Assembly: GCA_963790585.1 (NCBI GenBank)
Contig: CAWBOY010000006.1
Coordinates: forward strand, 496,001-560,000
Direction: 5' to 3'
DNA from: CAWBOY01 sp963790585
GTDB taxonomy: Bacteria; Planctomycetota; Planctomycetia; Gemmatales; Gemmataceae
DNA: 64,000 nucleotides
Within the stretch, counting starts at the first letter, position 1. Each line of letters opens with the position of its first letter. Both the position numbers and the translations under genes were made by a program. Below are positions 8,167 through 17,238 of the stretch, in pieces. The notes below the pieces were generated by a model that had not been told where the DNA came from, made no database searches, and saw nothing but the letters and a program-made list of their open reading frames with translations.

Positions 8167-9519
8167 TCACGGCTTCGGCGGCGTCTTGCCCCACTTGGAC
8201 GCTTCGGTTTCCGTCGCCAGCCAGTCCTTCAATTCCTTCTCCAAGCGTTTCGCAAGCGGCGGATGCTCGGTGATGATATTGCGGCGCTCGCTTAGGTCTT
8301 TTTCCACATCGAACAGTTCAGGCCTGCCGCCGGAGGTGATGACCAGCTTGAGGTTGCCGCGCATGGCTGCCAACTGGTTGTAACCTTCGTCGCGCCATTC
8401 CCAAAAGAGCGTGCGCTCGGGCGCCTTTTCCTTGCCCTGCCAGACGGGCAGCATGTCGCGGCCGTCGAGCTGCTGATCAGCAGTTGGCTGGACATGCGCA
8501 GCGCCGAGAAGCGTCGGAAACAGATCGATATTGTGGAATACCTCGTGCGACTGTTTCCCCGCGGGAACTTTACCCGGCCAGCGGACGACGCCGGGAACGC
8601 GGATGCCGCCTTCCCAGACGGTGCGCTTTTGACCGCGTAGAGGCCGATTGCTGTCGTGAAAGGCCGAGGCGCCTTGATTGCCGACCTCGAAGGTAGCGCC
8701 TTGATCGCTGGAGAATATGACCAATGTGTTGTCAGATATGCTCAGGTCGTCGAGGGTTTTTAGGACCCGGCCGACTTCTTTATCAAGGCGAGTCACCATC
8801 GCGGCATAGGTTGCGTTGACGGGATTCTTTGGGTCTTTTTCCGGGAATTTGCCCAGATGCTCGGCGACATCCTCGGCCGGTGCTTTGATTTGAAAGTGCG
8901 TGGCTGTGTAGGGCAGGTACAGGAAAAACGGCCGATCTTTATTCGCTTTCAGAAAATTCAGAGCGTGATCCGTGAACAGAATGTTGGCGTAGCCATCGAC
9001 TGGCTTTTGCTCACGTCCAAACCATAGTTGATTGGGGTATTGTTGATGCGCGAGCGTCGCATCGGTGTAGCCCATGAATTCATCAAAGCCGAGGTCAAGG
9101 GGGTGGCGATAGTCCTTGGTGCCGGGCCGGGCCTTGCCGTGATGCCATTTGCCGAAGATGCCCGTCTTGTAGCCATTCTTTTTCAAGACCTCCGCTATCG
9201 TCACCTGATCTGGCGGTAAGTCGCTGCTGTTGTCGCTGACGCCATTGTGAATGCCGTATTTGCCGGTCATAATTGCTGCGCGGCTGGGAGCGCAAACGAC
9301 GCCGGCGGCGTACCAGCGTTTGAAATCGGTCCCCTGTGAAGCGAGTTTGTCCAGGTTAGGCGTCTTCCATTCGGTCCGGCCATTGAAGCCGACGTCGCCC
9401 CAGCCGAGATCGTCCGCGAGAATGAAGACGATATTCGGCGACTTGTCTGCCGCCTGAGTGATGTTGGTAATAAAGAGTGCGACGAAGAGGGAGAGAATGT
9501 AACGCATTGGGTTTCTCAT
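8167..9519 (-). CDS. Sulfatase (arylsulfatase A family), secreted
   Basis: 450 aa with a signal peptide (hydrophobic residues about 6-22, ending TQAA). Residues about 28-42 read PNIVFILADDLGWGD, giving the two metal-binding aspartates of sulfatases. C-A-P-S-R at about residue 77 is the CxPSR motif whose cysteine is converted to formylglycine, and TGK follows as expected. Further metal and substrate residues of the family are present (GKWHHGK at about 125, SSDQGA). It should hydrolyse a sulfate ester in the periplasm, probably from a sulfated polysaccharide; the substrate cannot be told. A second in-frame ATG lies four codons in. It follows the metallophosphoesterase gene by about 45 bases on the same strand. 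Confidence 0.93.
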   Translation of the reverse strand: MRNPMRYILSLFVALFITNITQAADKSPNIVFILADDLGWGDVGFNGRTEWKTPNLDKLASQGTDFKRWYAAGVVCAPSRAAIMTGKYGIHNGVSDNSSDLPPDQVTIAEVLKKNGYKTGIFGKWHHGKARPGTKDYRHPLDLGFDEFMGYTDATLAHQQYPNQLWFGREQKPVDGYANILFTDHALNFLKANKDRPFFLYLPYTATHFQIKAPAEDVAEHLGKFPEKDPKNPVNATYAAMVTRLDKEVGRVLKTLDDLSISDNTLVIFSSDQGATFEVGNQGASAFHDSNRPLRGQKRTVWEGGIRVPGVVRWPGKVPAGKQSHEVFHNIDLFPTLLGAAHVQPTADQQLDGRDMLPVWQGKEKAPERTLFWEWRDEGYNQLAAMRGNLKLVITSGGRPELFDVEKDLSERRNIITEHPPLAKRLEKELKDWLATETEASKWGKTPPKP

Positions 9520-9562
9520 TGGTTTTCGAGAGCCAAGAGCGCCAGCGAACTGTTACTGTTTT

Positions 9563-10457
9563 TTACGTCAACACATTCGGGTCCCCGAACTGATGCACGA
9601 CGATCTCCGCATCGGGCCAGGTGAATTGTAACAAGCGTTTGTAATGATAATCGCCGCCGACGTTGTAGCCGCGAATGCTGCCGAGGTTGTTTTGTCGCTC
9701 CCGATGGGTATGGCCGGCGAATGCGAACGTGATGCGCTCAGAATGGCGCAATAACAGATCTTCTAACGCCTGATTGCCGATGAAAGCGTCCCACAGATAA
9801 CGATCAAGCGTGACAGGTTCCTCACGCGGCTTCCAGCCGAGCGTATAGAACGGCGGATGATGCGTGACGACGACGACCCGGCTGACTTCGCGCAAAGCCT
9901 GTTCGAGATGCCGAGCGAATTTCTCCACGACCAGCGCAGTAAACGACACGTCATTCAAGGGCCATTTGACATAGTTGAAATCGTTGTGCCGCCCGCGCGG
10001 AAAGCGTTTGCTCTGCAGGCGATGTTCTTCTTCGGGGTAATCCTTACGCAGGCCCTCAATGCCCCAGGAGTAGTCGTACCAATTGATCGTCCCGACGATG
10101 GCCAGATCGGAGTCAGGAAAAATGAGGGGTGAATCGTCCAGGTAATGAAAGCCATGCTCGGCTGCGGTCTTGGGGAGGATTTCTTGATAGAGTTTGAGGG
10201 AATCGATGCCCGCCTCACGCTCTTTGGAATGGACCCAAATATCGTGGTTGCCGGGAATGAGGGCCTTACGGCACGAGATGTCGTCGAAGAGCGTGAGGCA
10301 TTCGCCGAACTTTTCGCCGCTGCCGATGTCCCCGGCCAAAATCAGCAAATCGGGCGTCTGCGCGGAGGAACTCGGTCAAGGAACGTACCGCTTCTTGTCC
10401 CCGACGATGGCCCCAGTGAAGGTCGGCGGTCACGGCAAGGCGCAAACTCTGGGGCAT
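9563..10457 (-). CDS. Calcineurin-like metallophosphoesterase (frameshifted)
   Basis: About 297 aa once one extra base near 10364 is removed. The start at 10457 has a good GGAGGG ribosome site. The N-terminal piece gives the D-x-H motif (TADLHWGH), and after the shift come GD (LILAGDIGSG), GNHD (IPGNHDIW), a late THHPP and GHTH (FAGHTHRE), which is the complete two-metal site of the calcineurin-like phosphoesterase superfamily. The substrate is unknown; relatives act on nucleic acids, nucleotides or phosphoproteins. No export signal is obvious, so it is probably cytoplasmic. It is first of a same-strand run with the sulfatase. Since every metal-binding motif survives across both frames, a sequence error (an extra C in a CC run on the coding strand) is more likely than gene decay. 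Confidence 0.8.
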
Positions 10458-10568
10458 AACAAACTGCCCTCCGGACGGCGCTGTGAAACCCTTTCCCTTT
10501 CCGTGGAGTATGCATTAACACGACGAAAGTCAACGCTTCCCTTCGGTTCTTGATCGGAGCTTGCTCCT

Positions 10569-12308
10569 ATGGTTCCTCTCCGCTACTTGATTGTCACCCT
10601 ACTCGGGCTCACGTTGCTCGCTCCGTCGGCGCAGGCGCAATCCACGGCTTCGCCCCTGCGCTACATGCCAGACGGGGCCGATCTGCTTATTGAGGTGCCC
10701 CAGCCTCGCCGACTCGTCGAGTCGCTCGTCGGCCTCGACCTTCTCAAACAATTGCAAAACTTCAGCCTGGCGCGGGAGTTTCTCGAATCGACCAATGCTC
10801 GCAAGTTTTATCAACTGGTCGCCTATTACGAAACGGCGCTCGACGCCAAATGGCCGGTGTTGCTGGACAAGCTCGCCGGAGGCGGAATCGCTTTGAGCGT
10901 GCGCCAACTCGGTACCGACCCCGCGCCAGCATTGCTCGTCATTCAGGGGCGTGATGCCGCGACCGTCAAGAAGTTTTTGGACCTCGCTCTTGAGGTCATC
11001 GAGCAGGAGCTGGCTCGACAGGAAAACAAGGCAAAATTCGCCAAAGAATCCTACCAGGGGGTGGAGACATTTCACCTCGGTGATGGTTTTTATGGTGCAA
11101 TAAACGGCTCGACGATATTGCTTTCGACCAAAGAAGCGTACCTCAAAGAATCTCTCGATCTCGCGGCGACCAAATCGAAAAAGAATCTTGAAAACTCGAA
11201 GGAAATCGTCGACGCGGCAAAACGTCTTCCAAAGGACGCATTCGCCAAAATATGGCTAAACATGGAGACCGCACGCAAGGGTCCAGGGGCGGCTCAGCTT
11301 TACACGCGGCCCCGCGACCCCGCGGTTGCGGTCATGTTCGGCAGTTACCTCGACGTGTTCGAACGGTCGCCTTATGTTTGCGGCGCAGTGGTCCCGGAGG
11401 CGGACGGTGTCGCCCTCACATTCCGCGCTCCCGCGGGCCGAGACGGCGCGGGCGTCGAAAGGTCTCTGCACATGCCGGTGACTGAGGGAATCGGCACGCG
11501 ACCGCCCCTTCATCCCAAGAGCACCTATTTCAGCTACAGCTTTTATTTCGACATAGGCAAGATGTGGGAGGACCGCGAAAAGATCTTTAACGAGCAAACC
11601 GCCAAGGGCCTTGAAGGCGGCGACAAGGCGTCCGCGATCTTTCTCTCCGGCGCCAAGCTCAGCAAGCTGATGACGCAGACAGCGCCCTATCACCGCATCG
11701 TCGTGGTTTCGGAGCCGGATCACGGCTACACCAAGAAGCCCAAGGTCACGATCCCCGCCTTCGCTTTCGTCACGGAGTTGAGAGAACCGCAAGCGTTCGC
11801 CAAGGCGATCGAGCCGCCGCTACGCTCGGCTGCCCTCTTTGGCGCTTTCTCCGCCGCCAAGCTCAAGCTCGTCGAGACGACCCATAGTGAAATCCCTATC
11901 GTCAGCTATCGCTTTCCAGAAGATCAGGTTCTGAAGGACGACACCAACGACATCCGCTTCGCATTCACGCCCTGCTTCTGTCGCGTCGGCAATCAGTTCA
12001 TTACCTGCTCCTCCCTCGAACTCTGCAAAGAGCTAATCGACCTATTGCAGATCGAGGCCAAAGAAGGCTTGAAAGGTTCGCCAGCCACATCCCGGATGCG
12101 GTTATATGCCGATGGCTTCGCCGACTTGTTGCAGTTGGACGTCGGGCAGCTTATAACGCAAGCCGTGCTCGATCAGGCCCTCTCGGCGGACGAGGCCAAG
12201 GCACAGGTCACCGAATTCTTGAAAGTGCTCCGTGGACTCGGCACCTTGTCGATGGAATCGACCTTTCTGCCCAAAGAATGGCAGTACACGATACGAGTCA
12301 AGAAGTAA
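10569..12308 (+). CDS. Secreted protein of unknown function (DUF3352-like style)
   Basis: 579 aa with a clear signal peptide (about residues 5-22, cleavage after AQA). The mature part begins with LRYMPDGADLLIEVPQP, the style of planctomycete exported proteins sometimes annotated as DUF3352-like; I cannot confirm membership. It contains repeated alpha/beta segments such as PALLVIQGRDAATVKKFLD and SKKNLENSKEIVDAAKRLPKDA, and a C-terminal HxxE-free region without obvious catalytic motifs. No transmembrane segment follows the leader, so it is probably periplasmic. It lies about 50 bases before a DUF1800/DUF1501 pair on the same strand and may be co-transcribed with it. The function cannot be assigned. 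Confidence 0.8.
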   Translation: MVPLRYLIVTLLGLTLLAPSAQAQSTASPLRYMPDGADLLIEVPQPRRLVESLVGLDLLKQLQNFSLAREFLESTNARKFYQLVAYYETALDAKWPVLLDKLAGGGIALSVRQLGTDPAPALLVIQGRDAATVKKFLDLALEVIEQELARQENKAKFAKESYQGVETFHLGDGFYGAINGSTILLSTKEAYLKESLDLAATKSKKNLENSKEIVDAAKRLPKDAFAKIWLNMETARKGPGAAQLYTRPRDPAVAVMFGSYLDVFERSPYVCGAVVPEADGVALTFRAPAGRDGAGVERSLHMPVTEGIGTRPPLHPKSTYFSYSFYFDIGKMWEDREKIFNEQTAKGLEGGDKASAIFLSGAKLSKLMTQTAPYHRIVVVSEPDHGYTKKPKVTIPAFAFVTELREPQAFAKAIEPPLRSAALFGAFSAAKLKLVETTHSEIPIVSYRFPEDQVLKDDTNDIRFAFTPCFCRVGNQFITCSSLELCKELIDLLQIEAKEGLKGSPATSRMRLYADGFADLLQLDVGQLITQAVLDQALSADEAKAQVTEFLKVLRGLGTLSMESTFLPKEWQYTIRVKK

Positions 12309-12360
12309 CCGCGCAGAACGACTTCACCGACTTGCATCATCACCATCGAAGGAGTTTTCG

Positions 12361-13767
12361 ATGTTTGACAGTTCCGAGAAAATCGATCCGAAATGGGCCT
12401 GGGACACTTACGAGCCCAGTGCCAAGCGTCCGTGGATCGCAGAGCTTGTGGGCCATTTCTATCGTCGCGCGGCATTTGGCGCGACTCAGGCTGAACTCGA
12501 AGCCGGGCTGCGATTGTCGCCCGAACAGCTTGTCGATGCGTGTCTGACTACCAGTCCCAAGCAAGCCGAGTTCGACAAAGGCACCGTACCGCTCGCGGAA
12601 ACGCTGGCTCGCGCCAACAACGCCGCCGGCCTGAGCGCCTGGTGGCTCCATCGTATGTTGCACTCGCCGACGCCGTTGCAAGAAAAGATGACGCTCTTTT
12701 GGCACAACCATTTCGCCACGAGCAACGCCAAAATCCAGAGCGTGCGCCTGATGCACGGTCAATACGAGCTGATGCGCAAATACGCCCTCGGCAACTTCGG
12801 CGATCTCTTGCAAGAGATGTCGAAGGATCCGGCCATGGTCATTTGGCTGGATACCAAGGGTAGCAAGAAGGGCAATCCGAACGAAAACTATGCCCGCGAA
12901 CTAATGGAACTCTTCAGCCTGGGCATTGGCCATTACTCCGAGCGCGACATTCGGGAAGCAGCCCGCGCCTTCACCGGATTCGACGTGACGGGCACCGAGG
13001 TCGTCTACCGCGAAGCGGACCATGACGCCGGTGACAAGGAAGTGCTGGGGCAGAAAGGCCGGTTCAAAGGGCCGGACATCGTGCGCATTTGCCTGGAACA
13101 GCAAGCCGCCCCGGAGTTTATCGCACGCAAGTTATACCGGTTCTTTGTCAGCGAAACGCTGGCGCCAAGTGCGGAACTGATCGCGCCCCTGGCCACCCAG
13201 TTACGGAAGAATGGTTTCTTGATCTCCGACGTGGTGCGCACGATTCTGCGCTCGAATTTGTTCTTTTCCCCTCTCGTATATCGTACGAGTATTAAATCGC
13301 CGATCGACTTCGTGCTTGGCATGGTGCGAGCGCTCGAGGCGAAAGTGGGCACGTCGGTCCTCGCCACGATCCTTTCAGGGTTGGGCCAAAACTTGTTCAA
13401 CCCGCCCAATGTCAAAGGCTGGGATGGTGGCCAGGCCTGGCTCAACGGCCAAACGTTGTTGTTCCGTCAGAACCTGGCGCTCGCCTTAACATCGACCGAG
13501 GACCCACGCTTCGGTAGCCGGGCCGATCCGGTCCAATTGCTACGCAAGTATGACAAGAAGACCGACGAACAAGCAATCGACTTCTTCCTTGGACTGTTTC
13601 TGCAAAATGTCGTGGCCAAGGAATCGCGCGCCAAGCTAATCGACTACTGCGCCAAAGCACGCACGCAGAGCCGACCGATATACTGGACTGAGTCGGACGC
13701 CGCCGACCACCGCGTCCGTTCCCTGTGCCATCTGGTGCTTACGTTGCCTGAATATCAATTGGATTAG
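12361..13767 (+). CDS. DUF1800 family protein
   Basis: 468 aa from the ATG at 12361, preceded by AAGGAG with good spacing; the longer frame upstream overlaps the previous gene and is not used. DUF1800 signatures are visible: HFYRRAAFGAT near the N-terminus, the W-W-L-H-R-M segment, LFWHNHFATS (about 115-125), NENYARELMELFSLG (about 175-190) and NPPNVKGWDGGQAWL (about 340-355). The biochemical role of DUF1800 is not established; it nearly always travels with a DUF1501 gene, and here the DUF1501 gene starts about 50 bases downstream. No signal peptide is evident. Confidence 0.93.
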   Translation: MFDSSEKIDPKWAWDTYEPSAKRPWIAELVGHFYRRAAFGATQAELEAGLRLSPEQLVDACLTTSPKQAEFDKGTVPLAETLARANNAAGLSAWWLHRMLHSPTPLQEKMTLFWHNHFATSNAKIQSVRLMHGQYELMRKYALGNFGDLLQEMSKDPAMVIWLDTKGSKKGNPNENYARELMELFSLGIGHYSERDIREAARAFTGFDVTGTEVVYREADHDAGDKEVLGQKGRFKGPDIVRICLEQQAAPEFIARKLYRFFVSETLAPSAELIAPLATQLRKNGFLISDVVRTILRSNLFFSPLVYRTSIKSPIDFVLGMVRALEAKVGTSVLATILSGLGQNLFNPPNVKGWDGGQAWLNGQTLLFRQNLALALTSTEDPRFGSRADPVQLLRKYDKKTDEQAIDFFLGLFLQNVVAKESRAKLIDYCAKARTQSRPIYWTESDAADHRVRSLCHLVLTLPEYQLD

Positions 13768-13818
13768 CGAACCAAAAACGAATAATTACAGACAAACACC
13801 CACAACTCGGAGCTTCCG

Positions 13819-15048
13819 ATGAATCTCAACCGACGGGATGTCCTCAAGAGCAGCATGGTGGCCTGGGGATTGACGGTGCCCGGCTTTCTGAGCCGCACCG
13901 CCTTTGCCGCGCCTGATTCAAAAAAGCCTGGAGCGCGCGACACGATCCTCGTCGTCGTCGAACTGACGGGCGGCAACGACGGCATCAATACGGTCATCCC
14001 GTATAAGGATCCGGAATATGCCAAACTTAGGCCGACCTTGAAATTTACAGACACACAAGTCAAAAAGGTCAATGACGACCTCGGCCTACATCCGCAACTC
14101 ACGGGCCTTCACGAGCTCCTGGAAAAGAGCCACCTCAGCATCGTGCAGGGCGTTGGCTATCCGAATCCGACGCAGTCGCACTTTCGGTCGATGGATATCT
14201 GGCAGACGGCCAATCCCGCCGATGTCGTGGCCGAGGGCTGGATTGGCAAAGCTTTGAAGGCGATGCCCGCAGCCCCTGCGTTTCATCTGAAAAACGGCAA
14301 CGAACGGGCACCTATTGCGGTCGAAGGCGCCACCGTGCGAGTGCCGTCGATCGGGACGCTTGAAGAGTTTCAACTCCAGCTGGCGGCCGCCAGCGGCGCT
14401 GACAAGAAGAATCAGCGCGAGGTGATCGAGGGCGCAGTCAAGGGTGGCGACGCCAAGCCGGCGCTGCTTGATTTCGTGTCACGCACCGCGGCTGATTCCT
14501 ACGCCAGCAGTTGCCGTCTGCAGGAAATCGGCAAGAACTATCAGCCCAAGGCGACTTACCCGAACACGAATCTGGCCAATCGCCTCAAGCTGGCGGCCCA
14601 ATTAATCGACGCCGACCTTGGCGCTCGTGTCTTCTACGTCGCTCTCGATGGCTTCGATACCCACGCTGGCCAGGGGCCGGCTCACGCCAGTCTGCTCGGC
14701 CAACTGTCCGGGGCGATCAGTGCGTTTTACAACGACGTCGCGGCCCGAGGTCACGGCGATCGCGTGCTGGTGATGACCTTCTCCGAGTTTGGGCGTCGGG
14801 CCAAGGAAAATGGCAGCAAAGGTACCGACCACGGCGCCGCGGCGCCGATGTTCCTGGTCGGCGGCAACAAGATTGTCACCGGCCCGATCGGCAAGCACCC
14901 AAGCCTCACCGATCTTGAAATGGGTAACATCAAGTATCACACCGACTTCCGCCAGGTCTACGCCGCCATCCTCGACCAATGGCTCGGCGTCTCCAGCAAA
15001 GATGTCCTCGGCAAGGCGTTTGATCCGGCGCCTATCTTCAAGAGTTGA
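13819..15048 (+). CDS. DUF1501 family protein, partner of DUF1800
   Basis: 409 aa. The N-terminus N-R-R-D-V-L-K followed by a hydrophobic segment ending AFAAP is a twin-arginine export leader (residues about 4-32). The body matches DUF1501: VVVELTGGNDGINTVIPY near residue 50, GFDTHAGQ near 280 and MTFSEFGRRAKEN..GTDHG near 320-340; this is the metal-site region shared with the alkaline phosphatase-like fold. It sits directly after the DUF1800 gene in the usual order, and the two products are assumed to work together at the cell envelope, though the reaction is unknown. A long hairpin follows the stop. Confidence 0.93.
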   Translation: MNLNRRDVLKSSMVAWGLTVPGFLSRTAFAAPDSKKPGARDTILVVVELTGGNDGINTVIPYKDPEYAKLRPTLKFTDTQVKKVNDDLGLHPQLTGLHELLEKSHLSIVQGVGYPNPTQSHFRSMDIWQTANPADVVAEGWIGKALKAMPAAPAFHLKNGNERAPIAVEGATVRVPSIGTLEEFQLQLAAASGADKKNQREVIEGAVKGGDAKPALLDFVSRTAADSYASSCRLQEIGKNYQPKATYPNTNLANRLKLAAQLIDADLGARVFYVALDGFDTHAGQGPAHASLLGQLSGAISAFYNDVAARGHGDRVLVMTFSEFGRRAKENGSKGTDHGAAAPMFLVGGNKIVTGPIGKHPSLTDLEMGNIKYHTDFRQVYAAILDQWLGVSSKDVLGKAFDPAPIFKS

Positions 15049-15058
15049 GCGATTCGTA

Positions 15059-15120
15059 TTTATATAGCCCCGGCTTGCCGGCGGGTGAATTCAAACCTCC
15101 GGCAAGCCGGGGGCTATATA
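15059..15120. repeat. Hairpin element with TATATAGCCC ends
   Basis: Inverted arms of about 20 bases (TATATAGCCCCGGCTTGCCGG at 15061 and its complement up to 15120) lie between convergent genes and can act as a bidirectional terminator. The right arm also encodes the last residues of the Rieske oxygenase. The same ends appear at 20713-20740 and 36637-36810. Confidence 0.7.
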
Positions 15121-16209
15121 ATGAGCGAGCAGTTGATGAAAATAATAGGCCGCCGCCTCACGTCGCACGCTGAATCGCCCAGCCTCGAACGATCGGCTGC
15201 CTAGCCCCCGTTGAACCTCCTCGCATATGCCCACATCCTCCTGCTGAATCTTCTCCGCAACCGCGATGCTGTCTTGAATATAGGCACGTTCTTTATCCCC
15301 TTCTGTATCCGCGAAATAGAAATCGAAGACGACGCGGCAGCGCTCGGTCCCGAGCGGTAGCACCAGATTCGTATCCATCACGCCTTGATAGAGGTTGAGC
15401 ATGAAGTTCGGAAAGAGCCACCAATACTGAGCGATGTCTCCTAAGCGCACGCTCCCGATGGCATCGTTCCCGCCGGCAGGCTTTAGCGGCGAAATCTGCA
15501 CGCTGGCATGGTCGTGCAACTCGGTGCGATATTGAGCATAATCGAGAACGCCGGCAAGTCCCGGATGCACTGTGTTGACGTGGTAGCCGCCGTCGAGGTA
15601 ATTATCGACGTAGACTTTCCAGTTGCAGGCCAAATCGTAAACACGCCGTTCGACGAATCGAAGTGTTTCCAGACCTCGCCCCGCGACTCCCGCAGTGAGC
15701 GGGGCGAGAAAACTATCCAGCGAGCGCTCGGGCTTGCTGAGATGGATCCACACCATCGGCCCCCATATGGCGACCGGATACGTTGGCAAGCCGTTGTCCT
15801 CGCGGCGGAAATCATCGACACCATCGAACTCGGGCACACCGCGAAGCCGGCCGGCGAGGTCATACGTCCAACCGTGATAGCGGCAGCGCAGCTTCGTCGC
15901 CTGTCCGCACGGCTCATTCATGATCGGCGCGGCGCGATGGCGACACACATTGGCGAAAGCCCGCAGTTCACCCTCCTGATCGCGGACGATAAGAACCGGT
16001 TCGCCAGCGATGCTCGCCGTCAGAAAAGAACCCGGTGCAGCCAGAGTTTCGGCGAGGCCGACCATCTGCCAGCTATTACCAAATACAGCGTGGCATTCCC
16101 GCTCATAAAGCTCCTGATTTCGATACCACTCCGCGGGAATTGTTCGCGCCAATGTGAGCGGGAGTTTCGAGTTGAACTGAGACACCAATTGCTCAAGCTC
16201 GGCGTTCAT
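15091..16209 (-). CDS. Rieske-type aromatic-ring-hydroxylating oxygenase, alpha subunit
   Basis: 372 aa. The N-terminal Rieske domain binds a 2Fe-2S cluster through C-R-H (about residues 89-91) and C-R-Y-H-G-W about 18 residues later. The catalytic domain has the D/N-Y-L-D-G-G-Y-H-V-N-T-V-H segment (about 206-218), whose two histidines plus a later acid bind the mononuclear iron. Enzymes of this family add oxygen to, or demethylate, small molecules such as aromatics, choline or betaines; the substrate here is not identifiable, and no reductase or ferredoxin is adjacent. Odd point: the last nine codons (YIAPGLPEV) and the stop fall within the intergenic hairpin at 15059-15120, so the hairpin has replaced or extended the natural C-terminus. 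Confidence 0.88.
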   Translation of the reverse strand: MNAELEQLVSQFNSKLPLTLARTIPAEWYRNQELYERECHAVFGNSWQMVGLAETLAAPGSFLTASIAGEPVLIVRDQEGELRAFANVCRHRAAPIMNEPCGQATKLRCRYHGWTYDLAGRLRGVPEFDGVDDFRREDNGLPTYPVAIWGPMVWIHLSKPERSLDSFLAPLTAGVAGRGLETLRFVERRVYDLACNWKVYVDNYLDGGYHVNTVHPGLAGVLDYAQYRTELHDHASVQISPLKPAGGNDAIGSVRLGDIAQYWWLFPNFMLNLYQGVMDTNLVLPLGTERCRVVFDFYFADTEGDKERAYIQDSIAVAEKIQQEDVGICEEVQRGLGSRSFEAGRFSVRREAAAYYFHQLLAHYIAPGLPEV

Positions 16210-16353
16210 CGTTTTTCTCGGAAGGCAAAGAGTATATTACGCGGAGGCTGTCAAAGGCGCATCTCCGCGTGGACCGATGTTGCAAAACTTGAGTTTCAAC
16301 GAATTTCGCTATCCAAGTGATGGGCGAGATGACGCCGCGTGCTCACCGTTTTC

Positions 16354-17121
16354 CTATTTCAATTTCTCGAGCACGCCTTCGGCCCACGCGGAATCGTCGC
16401 GAGACAAGGGAATTTCCGGCGGCTTTCGATAGTCCATTTCCAAGTCGTATCCAAGTAAATCGTAGATCGTGGTCATGGCCAATTGCAAATCCAATGGCAC
16501 AAATTCTTCCGGTTCGCGCAGAGGGACGGGAATCGTCGGGAGAGCCTCGCCTAAAGCGATAGGCCAAATGTCGGTCATCGGCCTGATACATTCGCGGCTA
16601 ATAAAGACAAAGTAGGGAGCGACGGGCAGCGGTTTCCTCATGGGAGGTCGTTGACCCATGCGCAACAGATCAATCTCAATTAAATTCGCACTACTCTGCA
16701 AAATACCATTTCTTTTCTGAAGATATTCTTCACGTCCTTTGCCTTGCTTATTTGTAGACGACAAGACCTCGATTGCCGTTATCAATTCCTTATTGGCGAC
16801 ATCGCGGATCTGCACGGAAAGATGCGGGATCGACTCCAGCACCACTGTTTCGAGCTGTAACGGGGCTACCATCAAGCTGCCGGAGCCGTTCGGTTTTGAC
16901 CAGTCCGTTTCGACGAAACCGACGTCTGGATAGATTAGGCCCGTGGTAATTGAGAGGTCATCGACCTCTGTTACGATGAATCGCTTTTCGACACGCGCGA
17001 CATAACGCGGTCGAATGCGCGGCGCGAGCTGGCGAGCTATCTCTGCATTCAACTGTGAATGAAAGGGCATCCAATTCGTCCCTTCAAGATACGGGTCCAT
17101 ACCAGGAAACGGCGAAGGCAT
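16354..17121 (-). CDS. DUF4058 family protein
   Basis: 255 aa from the ATG at 17121, chosen because the N-terminus then reads MPSPFPGMDPYLE, the normal start of DUF4058 proteins, with GAGGGA upstream; a TTG two codons earlier is less likely. The middle holds the family's VEVLSSTNK-like segment (IEVLSSTNKQGKGREEYLQKR, about residues 115-135), which resembles a PD-(D/E)xK nuclease core in related Uma2-like families, although no activity is established. DUF4058 is common in planctomycetes and cyanobacteria. The gene stands alone, divergent from glgC. Confidence 0.9.
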   Translation of the reverse strand: MPSPFPGMDPYLEGTNWMPFHSQLNAEIARQLAPRIRPRYVARVEKRFIVTEVDDLSITTGLIYPDVGFVETDWSKPNGSGSLMVAPLQLETVVLESIPHLSVQIRDVANKELITAIEVLSSTNKQGKGREEYLQKRNGILQSSANLIEIDLLRMGQRPPMRKPLPVAPYFVFISRECIRPMTDIWPIALGEALPTIPVPLREPEEFVPLDLQLAMTTIYDLLGYDLEMDYRKPPEIPLSRDDSAWAEGVLEKLK

Positions 17122-17238
17122 CGTCAATCTCCCTCACGTCGTTGGTCTTCCCCGCCGGCGCGGGGTTCCTCTTAATAAGATAATACCAGACGACCAGGCG
17201 GCATGCGGCCTACCAATGTCAACGCGGAGATTCGCACC

